Assembly: GCF_000381825.1 (NCBI RefSeq) | Contig: NZ_KB907122.1 | Span: 186,001-250,000, forward strand | Length of the DNA stretch: 64,000 bases | Direction: 5' to 3' | DNA from: Thioalkalivibrio sp. ALJT | Lineage (GTDB): Bacteria; Pseudomonadota; Gammaproteobacteria; Ectothiorhodospirales; Ectothiorhodospiraceae | Shown: piece by piece, positions 37,733-45,474 of the stretch | Layout of the letters: the number at the start of each line of letters is the position of its first letter | Numbering within the stretch: the first letter of the stretch is position 1 | The notes under the pieces: generated by a model | What the model was told of the DNA's origin: nothing | Databases searched by the model: none | The model's input: the letters and a program-made list of their open reading frames with translations, nothing else | Position numbers and translations under genes: made by a program

Positions 37733-39022
37733 TCAGAACCGGTACGCGTACCCGACTTCAAGCTCGTACTGCTTCATCTCGATCTTCGCAGTAGTCCCCT
37801 GATCGTCGAACGGGCCCGTCACGCTGTTCGAGGGTGCATACATGGCCGCGAAGTTGAGCTCATGCTGCGAGCCGAAGCTTTTGGTGAAACCGGCAGTGAA
37901 ATGGTGCTCGATCACACCGGGTGCCAGCACATTGAACGCAACATCGCGGGAACGGATCGGGTTCTGGCCGCGGTTGTAGCCAACGCGCCAGGTCCAGTCC
38001 GTATCCGTCTCAAACTGCGCACCCAGCTTGAAGACATTGATGTCGCGCCAACCGAAACCAGGCCCATTGTCCGAACCCAGCGGTGCCTGATTGGTGCTCG
38101 GATTGGAGATCGCATCCACGTCAGAGTAGTTGATCCGGAAATAATCGGCGCTGACGGTCACGGAAGGCGTTACTTCAGCGGAGACGCCGAGGCCAACGGT
38201 CGACGGGATGTCGAAGCTGCCCCCGCCCGCAAACAGCCCGCGATAGTCGTCGAAATCACTATTCCGAATCTTGGAGCGATAGCTGCCACCCACGGTCACG
38301 CCATCGGCAACCTCGGCCTTGAAACCAATCTGGGCGCCGTAGCCCCAGGTCGCATCCGTGCCGTTATCGCTGACGTGCTGAGGACTGACGCTGGTCGGGT
38401 TACCCTGCTCGTCAAACGCGAAGGCACCAATACCCTTCGCCTTGAAACGCTGATAGCTGATGATCGGGCTCACACCGACGCTCACCTGACCATCGGCAAA
38501 CTGCTGCGCATAGGTCGGGATGATGGCCAGCTGCTCCAGATTGACGCCCGCAGCCCCGCCACAGAAAACGCCGTTGCCCGCACTCTGCGGCGGAGCCGGA
38601 CAGCCGGGATTCTCAATCGCCGGATAGTCGGTGTTGAGTCCACCGTTACCCATCAGGGCAATACCCCAGGAACGCGTCGCGTCGATCTGCTGCACGTAGC
38701 CAAACGAGGGGATAAAAAAGTTATTGCTGTCGGAATCGACCGACATCGTTCCCTTCCCGCTGTCGATGGTCAGCGACCGTTCGGGACGGAAGTAGGCAAG
38801 CGAGCCATCAATTCGCGTTTCCATGCCGGCGATACCGGCCGGGTTGATCGCCGGGGCGTAGGCATCCTGGGAGATGGCCATACCGACCCCCCCCATCCCC
38901 TTGGCCTTGGTGCCGTAGCCGTGGGCGAAATAACCATTGGTGGCGTGGGCGACGCCCGCGGAGCCCATGGCCAGGCCGACCGCGATCGTCACCAGACTGC
39001 GGCGAATGCTGCGTGCTTCCAT
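37733..39022 (-). CDS. FadL/OmpP1/TodX-family outer-membrane transporter
   Basis: It has 429 residues. A signal peptide ends at AHA near residue 27. The mature N-terminus TNGYFAHGYGTKAKGMGGVG carries the family's NG-F-x-G-x-G-x-K plug signature with the Gly/Asn hatch. Many beta strands follow, ending in the outer-membrane C-terminal Phe (ELEVGYAYRF). FadL proteins carry hydrophobic molecules across the outer membrane. In a sulfur oxidiser beside sHdr and lipoate genes, elemental sulfur or polysulfide is an attractive cargo but is only inferred. The ribosome-binding site is AAAGGAG. The upstream region contains two striking palindromes (39171-39238). Confidence 0.9.
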   Translation of the reverse strand: MEARSIRRSLVTIAVGLAMGSAGVAHATNGYFAHGYGTKAKGMGGVGMAISQDAYAPAINPAGIAGMETRIDGSLAYFRPERSLTIDSGKGTMSVDSDSNNFFIPSFGYVQQIDATRSWGIALMGNGGLNTDYPAIENPGCPAPPQSAGNGVFCGGAAGVNLEQLAIIPTYAQQFADGQVSVGVSPIISYQRFKAKGIGAFAFDEQGNPTSVSPQHVSDNGTDATWGYGAQIGFKAEVADGVTVGGSYRSKIRNSDFDDYRGLFAGGGSFDIPSTVGLGVSAEVTPSVTVSADYFRINYSDVDAISNPSTNQAPLGSDNGPGFGWRDINVFKLGAQFETDTDWTWRVGYNRGQNPIRSRDVAFNVLAPGVIEHHFTAGFTKSFGSQHELNFAAMYAPSNSVTGPFDDQGTTAKIEMKQYELEVGYAYRF

Positions 39023-39170
39023 TTTGACATCTCCTTTGGTGGTCTTCTTGTTGTTGTGTTGCAGGAACACCCCGGTTGCGGGCGGCCCTCTTGCCTTGCC
39101 GCCGCCCCGGTAATGGCGGCATCCCCACAGCCCGCGGCCCGGCTACTAACCGTGTCGCAGGCATTTCGGC

Positions 39171-39216
39171 GGATGCATTCAGGGGCATCCTGCGCATTGC
39201 CCCTGAATGCATCCGG
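39171..39216. promoter_or_regulatory. Perfect 18-bp stem inverted repeat upstream of the FadL-type gene
   Basis: CGGATGCATTCAGGGGCA (39171-39188) is exactly complementary to TGCCCCTGAATGCATCCG (39199-39216), with a 10-nt loop. It lies about 150 bp upstream of the FadL-type start and 104 bp past the lipS2 stop. It could be an operator, an RNA structure or a small repeat element. Confidence 0.6.
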
Positions 39217-39222
39217 CCAACT

Positions 39223-39238
39223 CCTGAATATTCAGGAA
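39223..39238. promoter_or_regulatory. 16-bp perfect palindrome (possible operator)
   Basis: TCCTGAATATTCAGGA is fully self-complementary and AT-centred, 7 bp from the larger inverted repeat. Its form is that of a dimeric repressor site. The regulator is unknown. Confidence 0.5.
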
Positions 39239-39262
39239 ATCTTATTGACCCCCTTATGCAAG

Positions 39263-39289
39263 AAAGCCCCGGGGTTGCCGGGGCTTTCA
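39263..39289 (-). terminator. Terminator of the lip operon (after lipS2)
   Basis: GAAAGCCCCGG (39263-39273) pairs with CCGGGGCTTTC (39279-39289). On the minus strand it ends TTTCTTGC, 31 bp past the lipS2 stop. Confidence 0.75.
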
Positions 39290-39319
39290 AGGTGCCAGGG
39301 GTCTGTCTGTCGTGCGTTG

Positions 39320-40492
39320 TCAGGCGGTCTTTTCGTCTTCCGACTCGTCAGCGTCAAAGTCGAAGGTACCCACCTCTTCGCCCGCCATCTGACGCTTGAC
39401 GAAACCGACATCGGTCGAGTTGAGGGCAAACGGGAACGACAGGATATCGGTCGGGCTGGAATCGCCGTAGGGGCGGTTACAGGCCGAGACTTCCTCGTCC
39501 GACTTGCCGGGACAACCGGAGGTCTGGAACGGCTTGCCGGAGGCGATCAACTCGTCCACCTCGGACTGCGGCAGACCGAAGTCCACGACCTGACCGTCGG
39601 CGTTGAACTTCATGTCGTCAATACGGCCACCGGCGTAGTCGATGACGAAACGACCCAGCTGCACACGACGCCACTGGTCACGCGGGACCGGGTTCCAGTC
39701 TTCCATCAGCGAGCCCTCTTCCGGGAAGAAGGCAAACATGTGATTGTGGCCGCCCAGGTCACGGATGCGCTGACAGACCTGGAGGATCTCTTCCTCGGTC
39801 TCGCCCATGCCGCAGATCAGGTGGGCCCCGAACTTCTCCGGACCAAAGATCTCGGCGGCCCACTCAATGGCCTGCCAGTACTTGTCCCAGCTGTGCGGGC
39901 TTTCCACCGCCTTGCCACGGGTCCGCTCGAAGATCTCCGGGGTCACCGCATCCAGCGCGACCGTGAAGATATCCGCGCCCTTGTCCCGCAGAAGCTGGAG
40001 GTCATCAAAGCTCATGGTGGTCGGGTTGGACAGGATCGAAACCGGGATGTGATTGACCTCGGCGACCCAGCGCTCCAGCAGCTCGACAGTGTCAGCATCG
40101 GAGTTCGGATGCGTGATCATGGAGATGCACATGCGCTCGAACTGGCCGGCGTCGGCGTGGTTCTTCACCCGCTCGATCACCTCGTCGTACTTCGCGGTCG
40201 GCCAGTCGACGCGGATGAAGTTGCGGTCGGCGTAGTCACGCGATTCCTCGCGGTGACGCGCCAGCCCGCAGTAGGAGCAGTTGGCACGGCAGCCTTCGGG
40301 ATAGGTCACCAGAAGATTCAGACAATGCGTGCAGGCCGTGCGATGCATGGTGCCCGGTACCAGGCCCAGCGTAATCGCCGCCGCCGTGGACATCTGCACG
40401 TACTCCGGCGAACGCATGTCCGGGGTCTTGATGTGATAGTCGGGCCGGTAAAAGTTGATCGGCGCGACCATCTCCTCTGCACTTGCACTCAT
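39320..40492 (-). CDS. lipS2: Radical SAM lipoyl synthase component LipS2
   Basis: Radical SAM enzyme; with LipS1 it inserts the sulfurs of lipoate in the sHdr-linked assembly pathway. It has 390 residues from the ATG at 40492, chosen for its GGAGGA ribosome-binding site. An ATG at 40528 lacks one. The cluster motif C-x3-C-x2-C lies in EGCRANCSYCGLAR near residue 80, preceded by an extra pair in TACTHCLNLL. A C-terminal region has SGCPGKSDEEVSACNRPYG, whose cysteines could bind an auxiliary [4Fe-4S] cluster. The tail is acidic. It is last of lipS1-sLpl(AB)-lipT-lipS2. Which radical SAM gene is S1 and which S2 is taken from the order seen in other sHdr clusters. Confidence 0.8.
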   Translation of the reverse strand: MSASAEEMVAPINFYRPDYHIKTPDMRSPEYVQMSTAAAITLGLVPGTMHRTACTHCLNLLVTYPEGCRANCSYCGLARHREESRDYADRNFIRVDWPTAKYDEVIERVKNHADAGQFERMCISMITHPNSDADTVELLERWVAEVNHIPVSILSNPTTMSFDDLQLLRDKGADIFTVALDAVTPEIFERTRGKAVESPHSWDKYWQAIEWAAEIFGPEKFGAHLICGMGETEEEILQVCQRIRDLGGHNHMFAFFPEEGSLMEDWNPVPRDQWRRVQLGRFVIDYAGGRIDDMKFNADGQVVDFGLPQSEVDELIASGKPFQTSGCPGKSDEEVSACNRPYGDSSPTDILSFPFALNSTDVGFVKRQMAGEEVGTFDFDADESEDEKTA

Positions 40493-40496
40493 GAAT

Positions 40497-40502
40497 TCCT
40501 CC
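40497..40502 (-). promoter_or_regulatory. Shine-Dalgarno site fixing the lipS2 start
   Basis: GGAGGA on the minus strand, 4 bases before the ATG at 40492. It supports that start over the upstream in-frame ATG at 40528. Confidence 0.7.
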
Positions 40503-40546
40503 AGCGTCGTCTCGGGGATGCGCAGCATCCGTAGACCGGGGCCCTC

Positions 40547-41629
40547 TTACGCGACCCGGGTACCATCGTTGAAATACTCGGAAAATGCAATCCATCCGCG
40601 GCGCTGAGTGGCGTCTTCCTGCGCCCGGGGTGTCCGCCAGTGTTCGTTCAGGAAGGCCCGCCGCTCGCAGGCACGATCGAGTGCCGGACCGTACTGGTCA
40701 TGCATCTCTTCGTCGTAGTCGTCCAGGGCCTCGGGATCGCCGTCAAGGTGCCCGATCGCCGCCTCGGCCGCGGCCTCGCCGGAGACGACCGCCGCCGCAA
40801 TCCCGGCGCCGGTAATCGGATGGGTCAGGCCTGCCGCATCCCCGACAAACAGGACATCACCCAGGAACAGGGATTCACGCAGCCCCCCCACCGGTATCGC
40901 CCCCCCGGTGCGGTAGCGGATTTCTTCGCCAAGCAGCCCCTGCTCCACGAGCTGGGCATGCAGAGATTCCAGTGGCGTCTTCAGGTCGCCGGCGAGGCGC
41001 TTGTCCGCGCCCAGGCCCAGGTTGGCCCAGTCGCCCTTGGGGAACAACCAGGCATAACCACCGGGATAATCATCCGAGAGCCACACATCGGTAGCCGTGT
41101 ACGGCTTTTTCAGCGGTACCGTGTACTGACGGGTCTGTACGATCGGCAGGGCCGGCAGTCCCAGCGCCTCGGCAGTCGGCGAGTGCGGTCCATCCGCGGC
41201 GATCAATACGCGATAGGCCACCTCCTGCTCCTGTCCCTGATGCCGCATCCGGGCGATATGACGCTCGGCGTCCACACCCAGCAGCGGGGTGGACGTCACC
41301 ATGCGCGCCCCGTTGGCCTCGGCGGCACGGATGATCGCGCGATCGAATTCGCCGCGATCGACCATCAGGCCCGGGAAGTCGGAGTGCTCCACCGCCCCGG
41401 AAGGCAGAAAGCTCTGCATCGAATCGATGCGCTGCAACAACACGCCTTCCGGTTGAGCATAGGCGCCCATGGGGTTCGGGATAAACTCGGCACACTGGAC
41501 CGGTTCGCCAAAGGCCTTGTTGCGTTCAATCGCGAGCACCGACAATCCGGCGCCGGCGCACACCCGCGCGGCCGAGGCGCCGCCGGGCCCCAGCCCCACA
41601 ACCAGCACATCAACCTGTTGCGGCAACAT
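40547..41629 (-). CDS. lipT: FAD-dependent oxidoreductase LipT
   Basis: Geranylgeranyl-reductase-like flavoprotein found with sHdr-linked lipoate genes; thought to supply electrons or redox control for lipoyl formation. It has 360 residues. The FAD dinucleotide motif is VLVVGLGPGGASAARVCAGAG near residue 7. GEFDRAIIRAAEANGA is the conserved mid-domain block, and LFVGDAAGLTHPITGAGIAAA near residue 280 is the second FAD motif. The ATG at 41629 matches the family. It lies 31 bp after sLpl(AB) and 54 bp before lipS2. Confidence 0.85.
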   Translation of the reverse strand: MLPQQVDVLVVGLGPGGASAARVCAGAGLSVLAIERNKAFGEPVQCAEFIPNPMGAYAQPEGVLLQRIDSMQSFLPSGAVEHSDFPGLMVDRGEFDRAIIRAAEANGARMVTSTPLLGVDAERHIARMRHQGQEQEVAYRVLIAADGPHSPTAEALGLPALPIVQTRQYTVPLKKPYTATDVWLSDDYPGGYAWLFPKGDWANLGLGADKRLAGDLKTPLESLHAQLVEQGLLGEEIRYRTGGAIPVGGLRESLFLGDVLFVGDAAGLTHPITGAGIAAAVVSGEAAAEAAIGHLDGDPEALDDYDEEMHDQYGPALDRACERRAFLNEHWRTPRAQEDATQRRGWIAFSEYFNDGTRVA

Positions 41630-41660
41630 CAGCCGAGTCTCCGAACGGATACGAACCTGT

Positions 41661-42752
41661 TCATTCAGCCGCCTGTTCGACCTCGGCCTCGGCAAACGCA
41701 GACTGGATGGCCGCAATGATGTCATCCACACTCAATTGCAGCATCTCCACATCGCGTTCGGCAAAGAAGGCGCGGACACGATCCTCCATCTCCGCCTGCG
41801 GGGTATCGCGCAAGGCCGCCTCAAGATCGGCGATGGTACGCGCAGGCTTCACGAAGATATCCCCGGTAATCCACAACTGCTTCAGGCGCTTGCGCTCGGG
41901 GTCAAGGGCGACACCCACCCGCATCAGGCCGCCATCCGACTTGTAGATGGACTCGAACAGCGGGGCATCGGTCGCCGGACGATTGCGCTGATAGACCCAC
42001 TCGTCGCTGTCGATCTCCTTCAGGGCCTCATCGAATGCGGCCCGTTCCGCAGGCAACAGGTCGGCCACCTCGGTGCGAACACCGAACTCCTCGGCAAAGG
42101 CAGAGGCGATCGCATCCTTGATCACATCCAGCTCCGGCATCTCCACGAGCAAGGTGGCAAGGTTGACGACCCGATCTCGGGCCGACTCGATCGCCTTGTT
42201 GGAGAGCTTCTCGGCCGGGATACGCAGGATGCGAAGCATATCCTCCACATCAAATTCGATCAGCAGCGTGCCCTGGTACATGACCGAGTCGCCGTCGAAC
42301 GCCCCGCCGGTCCCCGAGATCTTGCGACCATCCACCTCGATATCGTTGCGCGGCCGGAACTGCGCATCCACGCCCAGCGCGCGCATGCCCGCCGCCGCGG
42401 CATTGCAGATGCGGGCCGCGATCTGCCCCATGTCCGCGGTGCCCAGGAAGCGCTTGTCCAGATACAGCTCCCAGCCCAGTTGGGTGGCATCAAAGTAAAT
42501 CGCGCCGCCGCCGGTAATCCGGCGCTGAATCGCGATACCGTTTTCCCTGCAGTACTCGGTATTGATCTCCTGGTCCACATTCTGGTGGAAACCCACCAGC
42601 GCACAGGGCTCGAACTGCAGGAAGCGCAGGGTGTGCGGAGAGATCCCTTCCTGGTGACACTCCAGCAGCGAACGGTTGAAGGCCATGTTCTCGGCCGCCC
42701 GACGCAAGCCGGTATCCAGAATGCGCAGGCTGTTCGAATCGCGTTCAGACAT
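41661..42752 (-). CDS. slpl(AB): sHdr-linked lipoate-protein ligase sLpl(AB)
   Basis: Ligase attaching octanoate or lipoate to LbpA, with LplA-like and LplB-like parts fused. It has 363 residues. The substrate loop is IQRRITGGGAIYFDATQLGWELY near residue 80. The catalytic Lys is in DGRKISGTGGAFDGDSVMYQGTLL near 150. The C-terminal accessory LplB-like domain runs from about 275 (LMRVGVALDPERKRLKQLWITGD). The ATG at 42752 overlaps the lipS1 stop by 8 bp (ATGTCTGA), showing translational coupling. It is second of the four lip genes. Confidence 0.9.
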   Translation of the reverse strand: MSERDSNSLRILDTGLRRAAENMAFNRSLLECHQEGISPHTLRFLQFEPCALVGFHQNVDQEINTEYCRENGIAIQRRITGGGAIYFDATQLGWELYLDKRFLGTADMGQIAARICNAAAAGMRALGVDAQFRPRNDIEVDGRKISGTGGAFDGDSVMYQGTLLIEFDVEDMLRILRIPAEKLSNKAIESARDRVVNLATLLVEMPELDVIKDAIASAFAEEFGVRTEVADLLPAERAAFDEALKEIDSDEWVYQRNRPATDAPLFESIYKSDGGLMRVGVALDPERKRLKQLWITGDIFVKPARTIADLEAALRDTPQAEMEDRVRAFFAERDVEMLQLSVDDIIAAIQSAFAEAEVEQAAE

Positions 42753-43923
42753 GGCAACCCCCTCCGGCCGCGACGTTGCCTTCGGTGACGATGCGGATGC
42801 CTCCCAGGCCCTGCCGCGCCTTGCGCTCCTGCTCCCGGCGCCGGCCCTCCTCGGCCACGATAGTATCCAGGTCCAGCTCCACGCCGCTGCCGGCGCCGGC
42901 ATCTTCCGCCATTACCTCGTCGCCCACGGCGATGGAGCAGCAGGCGGGCGTCACACGGACTTTCTTGCCCAGGCGCGCTGCCAGTTCCACCACCCCCTCG
43001 GCCGGATGCGCGATACCGGACAGCCCCGCCATCACGGCGTAGCTGTCGATCTGGCTCTTGGCGGCACCCGGTGGCCGGGCACAACCCAGCAACAGCGAGG
43101 TGTCACCGAGGCGTTCGCGCGCATCGTGGAAGAAGCGCCCAACGGCGTGCACGTCCGGCGTCTCGAACGGGCGGCTGGCCGGCGCGTAGAACGGCATCAC
43201 CACCACCAGCACCACGGCGTCGGGCAGGTGGCGGGCCAGCATCTCGAGCGCGTTCCACTCGCCGAGCAGCTTGCCGTAATGCAAGCCCACGACGATATGC
43301 GGCACCACCTTCATGTTGGTGTTTACAAGGCTTTCGAGCGTCCGCTCGAAGTCGTCCACACTGCGCCGCAGGTGATAGACCTGCGTGATCGTGTCCTGGG
43401 CACCGATCACGTCCATCATCGCGGCGTCGATACCCGCCTGCTCCATCGATACTGCGATGTTGTCATCCACCAGCGCGGTGTGCATCGCGATCCGAAAGTC
43501 CGGGAACTCGTCCTTGATGCGTCGAATCGTCGGATAGAACGGGTCGTACTCCACCTCGTTGCGATGGTTCGACCCACCGGTCAGCAACATGCCCTGGGCT
43601 CCGGACTCGATCACCTGATTGACCTGGCGCCACAGATCCTCCGGGGTGCGGACGGGGATCATCGGCTCCAGGATCTTCGCCTTGCAGTGATCGCAGGCCA
43701 GCTTGCAATCGCCACCCGTGATAGACATGGCCGGCCAGGCGCTCTTCCCGCAGTCCGCCAGCTCACTGGATTGATAGGACTTGAACGTCGGGGTGTAGAA
43801 ATGCACCGACCCGGGGTCCGCACCGTCGCGCAGGCTATGCTGGAGGTCATCAACCAGCGACGGATCGACGGGGATATCCTCGAGGGGCTCTACCCGCTGG
43901 ATTACATCATTCCAGCTTGTCAT
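42745..43923 (-). CDS. lipS1: Radical SAM lipoyl synthase component LipS1
   Basis: Radical SAM protein of the sHdr-linked lipoate pathway, 392 residues. The cluster motif C-x3-C-x2-C is in SITGGDCKLACDHCKAKIL near residue 73. The SAM-contact region is GMLLTGGSNHRNEVEYDPF. Later cysteines (LLGCARPPG near 290 and VTPACCSIAVGD near 340) are candidates for an auxiliary cluster. The C-terminus is Gly/Ala-rich. The ribosome-binding site is GGAG. It is first gene of the lip block and is separated from lbpA2 by a strong terminator, so it probably has its own promoter or depends on read-through. Confidence 0.85.
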   Translation of the reverse strand: MTSWNDVIQRVEPLEDIPVDPSLVDDLQHSLRDGADPGSVHFYTPTFKSYQSSELADCGKSAWPAMSITGGDCKLACDHCKAKILEPMIPVRTPEDLWRQVNQVIESGAQGMLLTGGSNHRNEVEYDPFYPTIRRIKDEFPDFRIAMHTALVDDNIAVSMEQAGIDAAMMDVIGAQDTITQVYHLRRSVDDFERTLESLVNTNMKVVPHIVVGLHYGKLLGEWNALEMLARHLPDAVVLVVVMPFYAPASRPFETPDVHAVGRFFHDARERLGDTSLLLGCARPPGAAKSQIDSYAVMAGLSGIAHPAEGVVELAARLGKKVRVTPACCSIAVGDEVMAEDAGAGSGVELDLDTIVAEEGRRREQERKARQGLGGIRIVTEGNVAAGGGCHV

Positions 43924-43976
43924 GGGCGTACTCCGGGGTCGGCGAATTTCTTGAAGGTTTTACTCGGGTATTCCCG

Positions 43977-44015
43977 AAAAAAAGGGGCCGCCGACCCTTG
44001 GGGGTGGCGGCCCTT
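43977..44015 (-). terminator. Intrinsic terminator between lbpA2 and lipS1
   Basis: GGGCCGCC (43985-43992) pairs with GGCGGCCC (44006-44013). On the minus strand the stem is followed by a U-tract of about seven (43977-43983). It divides the LbpA block from the lipoate-synthesis block. Confidence 0.85.
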
Positions 44016-44027
44016 CTTCAGACCGAA

Positions 44028-44465
44028 TCAGCAGCCGCCGAAACCGTCCGCTTCCATCTTGGCTTCAAACGCGGCCAGCGCGTCCGAACCCGTCTTCAGG
44101 TCACCCACTTCGCCGTCCCAGTCTTCCGGCTTCAACTTGATCAGCCAGCCTTCGCCATAGGGATCTTCGTTGATCAGGCCCGGGTTGGCGGCGACCTTCT
44201 CGTTGGTTTCCGTGACTTCACCGGTCACCGGGGTCTTCGCCGGCCCCACCCACTTGCCGGATTCGACGGTGGTGCAGGACTTGTCCTTCTTCACGGTCTT
44301 GCCGACCTTCTTCGGGGTGAAGGACACGATGGTGCCGGCCAGCGAGCAGGCGTAGGAAGTCAGGCCCACGGTGGCGGTTCCGTCGCTTTCCTTGCGCACC
44401 CAGACGTTGTTTTCAACGTTGTACATCAGATCTTCCGGAATATCACAACCCCGAACTGCACCCAT
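44028..44465 (-). CDS. lbpA2: Lipoate-binding protein LbpA (copy 2)
   Basis: GcvH-like carrier of the sHdr sulfur-oxidation pathway, 145 residues. The lipoyl-attachment hairpin is TTVESGKWVGPAKTPVTGEV, with Lys near residue 71. The flanking GcvH fold (GLTSYACSLAGTIVSFTPKKVG before, NPGLINEDPYGEGWLIKLKP after) is intact. A GGAGGAAGAC ribosome-binding site precedes the ATG. In the current model the lipoyl arm carries the sulfur substrate or intermediate to sHdr. It is last gene of the lbpA1-dsrE-lbpA2 block and is followed by a terminator. Confidence 0.93.
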   Translation of the reverse strand: MGAVRGCDIPEDLMYNVENNVWVRKESDGTATVGLTSYACSLAGTIVSFTPKKVGKTVKKDKSCTTVESGKWVGPAKTPVTGEVTETNEKVAANPGLINEDPYGEGWLIKLKPEDWDGEVGDLKTGSDALAAFEAKMEADGFGGC

Positions 44466-44502
44466 GTCTTCCTCCAGGAATATTCAAAATAAAGCGGGAA
44501 AA

Positions 44503-44910
44503 TTAAAACGTAATCGTTTTATCACTGCGTAGTATCAGGTCCGCTAGCTCGCTCGCCCGATTGACTTCATCGACTTCGTCGACGAGATCCGAAGACGCGT
44601 CGATTCTATACCCCGGCAAAGCGGGCTGGCAAACATGAAGCTGCACCCCGGCACGCTTGGCGTCCTGGATGAAATCCTTGATCAGCTTGCCATCTTCCAT
44701 GGCGCGCAGGTCGTCGGCCACCCCCCTCTCCATCAGACGCACCCCTTCCATCGTAAAAAAGATGTGCACGTCCACATCCATCGAGGCCATCACCGCCCCC
44801 AGATAGAACGGGGTCGCGCAGCGATTCGGCGTCGACGGCCCGGAAGTCATGATGATCACGACCGTCTGCTCGTCGTTGTCCAGATAGTAGTCGTCGTCGA
44901 GATTCGTCAT
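44503..44910 (-). CDS. DsrE-like sulfur-relay protein between the two lbpA genes
   Basis: DsrE/DsrF-family protein, 135 residues from the ATG at 44910; an earlier in-frame start at 44940 would overlap lbpA1. The family block IIMTSGPSTPNRCATPFYLGAVMASMD is complete, continuing as VDVHIFFTMEGVRLMERGV. Cysteines in PNRCATPF and LHVCQPALPGY are candidates for persulfide transfer; the second is at the position used by sulfur carriers of this fold. Location between lbpA1 and lbpA2 suggests it hands sulfur to or from TusA and LbpA. Its exact DsrE subgroup was not determined. Confidence 0.85.
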   Translation of the reverse strand: MTNLDDDYYLDNDEQTVVIIMTSGPSTPNRCATPFYLGAVMASMDVDVHIFFTMEGVRLMERGVADDLRAMEDGKLIKDFIQDAKRAGVQLHVCQPALPGYRIDASSDLVDEVDEVNRASELADLILRSDKTITF

Positions 44911-44918
44911 CAGTCTGA

Positions 44919-45365
44919 TCACCGCAGCTTGCGCTGGCACTGGATATCGTCATCCTTGGCGCGTTTGCAGTAGCCTTCTTCGGCCCGATCGCCGGTTAGA
45001 AATTCCTCCAGCGCTGCTTCCACGCCGTTGATGGGCTCCACCCGCGCGATCCAGGCATTGTAGGGGTCTGAGTTCAACAATACCGGATTCTCGAGCACGT
45101 CCTCATTCCCCTCGACGATCTTGCAGTCGATGAAATTCGGAATGGGACCCGCCCATTTCCCGCTCTCGATCGTCGCGACCGGCTTCCCGGGCGGTCTGCG
45201 CGTCCCCGGACGCCGCACGCGCACATGGATAATCTTGCCCGCGATAGTCTGGGAGAGGTCCGTCATCCCGACCGTCAGCGTGTCGTCATCCTCGCGCCGC
45301 AGCCAGATCTGGAACTCGTCGTCGTAGAACAGTTCAGGGTGAAACTCGCAGCCGTTGCAATCCAT
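44919..45365 (-). CDS. lbpA1: Lipoate-binding protein LbpA (copy 1)
   Basis: GcvH-like lipoyl carrier, 148 residues. The attachment site is PVATIESGKWAGPIPNFIDC, with Lys near residue 68. It differs from copy 2 by the N-terminal MDCNGCEFHPELFYDDEFQIW with a C-x2-C pair, an arginine-rich loop (RVRRPGTRRPPG) and a C-terminal helix with more cysteines (EEGYCKRAKDDDIQCQRK). The two copies are thus diverged, not a recent duplication, and may serve different sites on sHdr. It sits 109 bp after hdrB2, behind a terminator, and is followed closely by the DsrE-like gene. Confidence 0.92.
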   Translation of the reverse strand: MDCNGCEFHPELFYDDEFQIWLRREDDDTLTVGMTDLSQTIAGKIIHVRVRRPGTRRPPGKPVATIESGKWAGPIPNFIDCKIVEGNEDVLENPVLLNSDPYNAWIARVEPINGVEAALEEFLTGDRAEEGYCKRAKDDDIQCQRKLR

Positions 45366-45405
45366 GTTTCGCCTCGTACCCGGGACCTTGTGCCCTCGCC
45401 TCCAC

Positions 45406-45429
45406 AAAAAACGGGCGCCACGCGCCCGT
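45406..45429 (-). terminator. Intrinsic terminator between hdrB2 and lbpA1
   Basis: ACGGGCGC (45411-45418) pairs with GCGCCCGT (45422-45429), loop of 3. On the minus strand TTTTTT (45406-45411) follows. It should end or attenuate the hdr transcript. Confidence 0.85.
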
Positions 45430-45474
45430 CTTCTGCACTTAACTATACGCCATGCAACGCATGGGATCGGGGGA

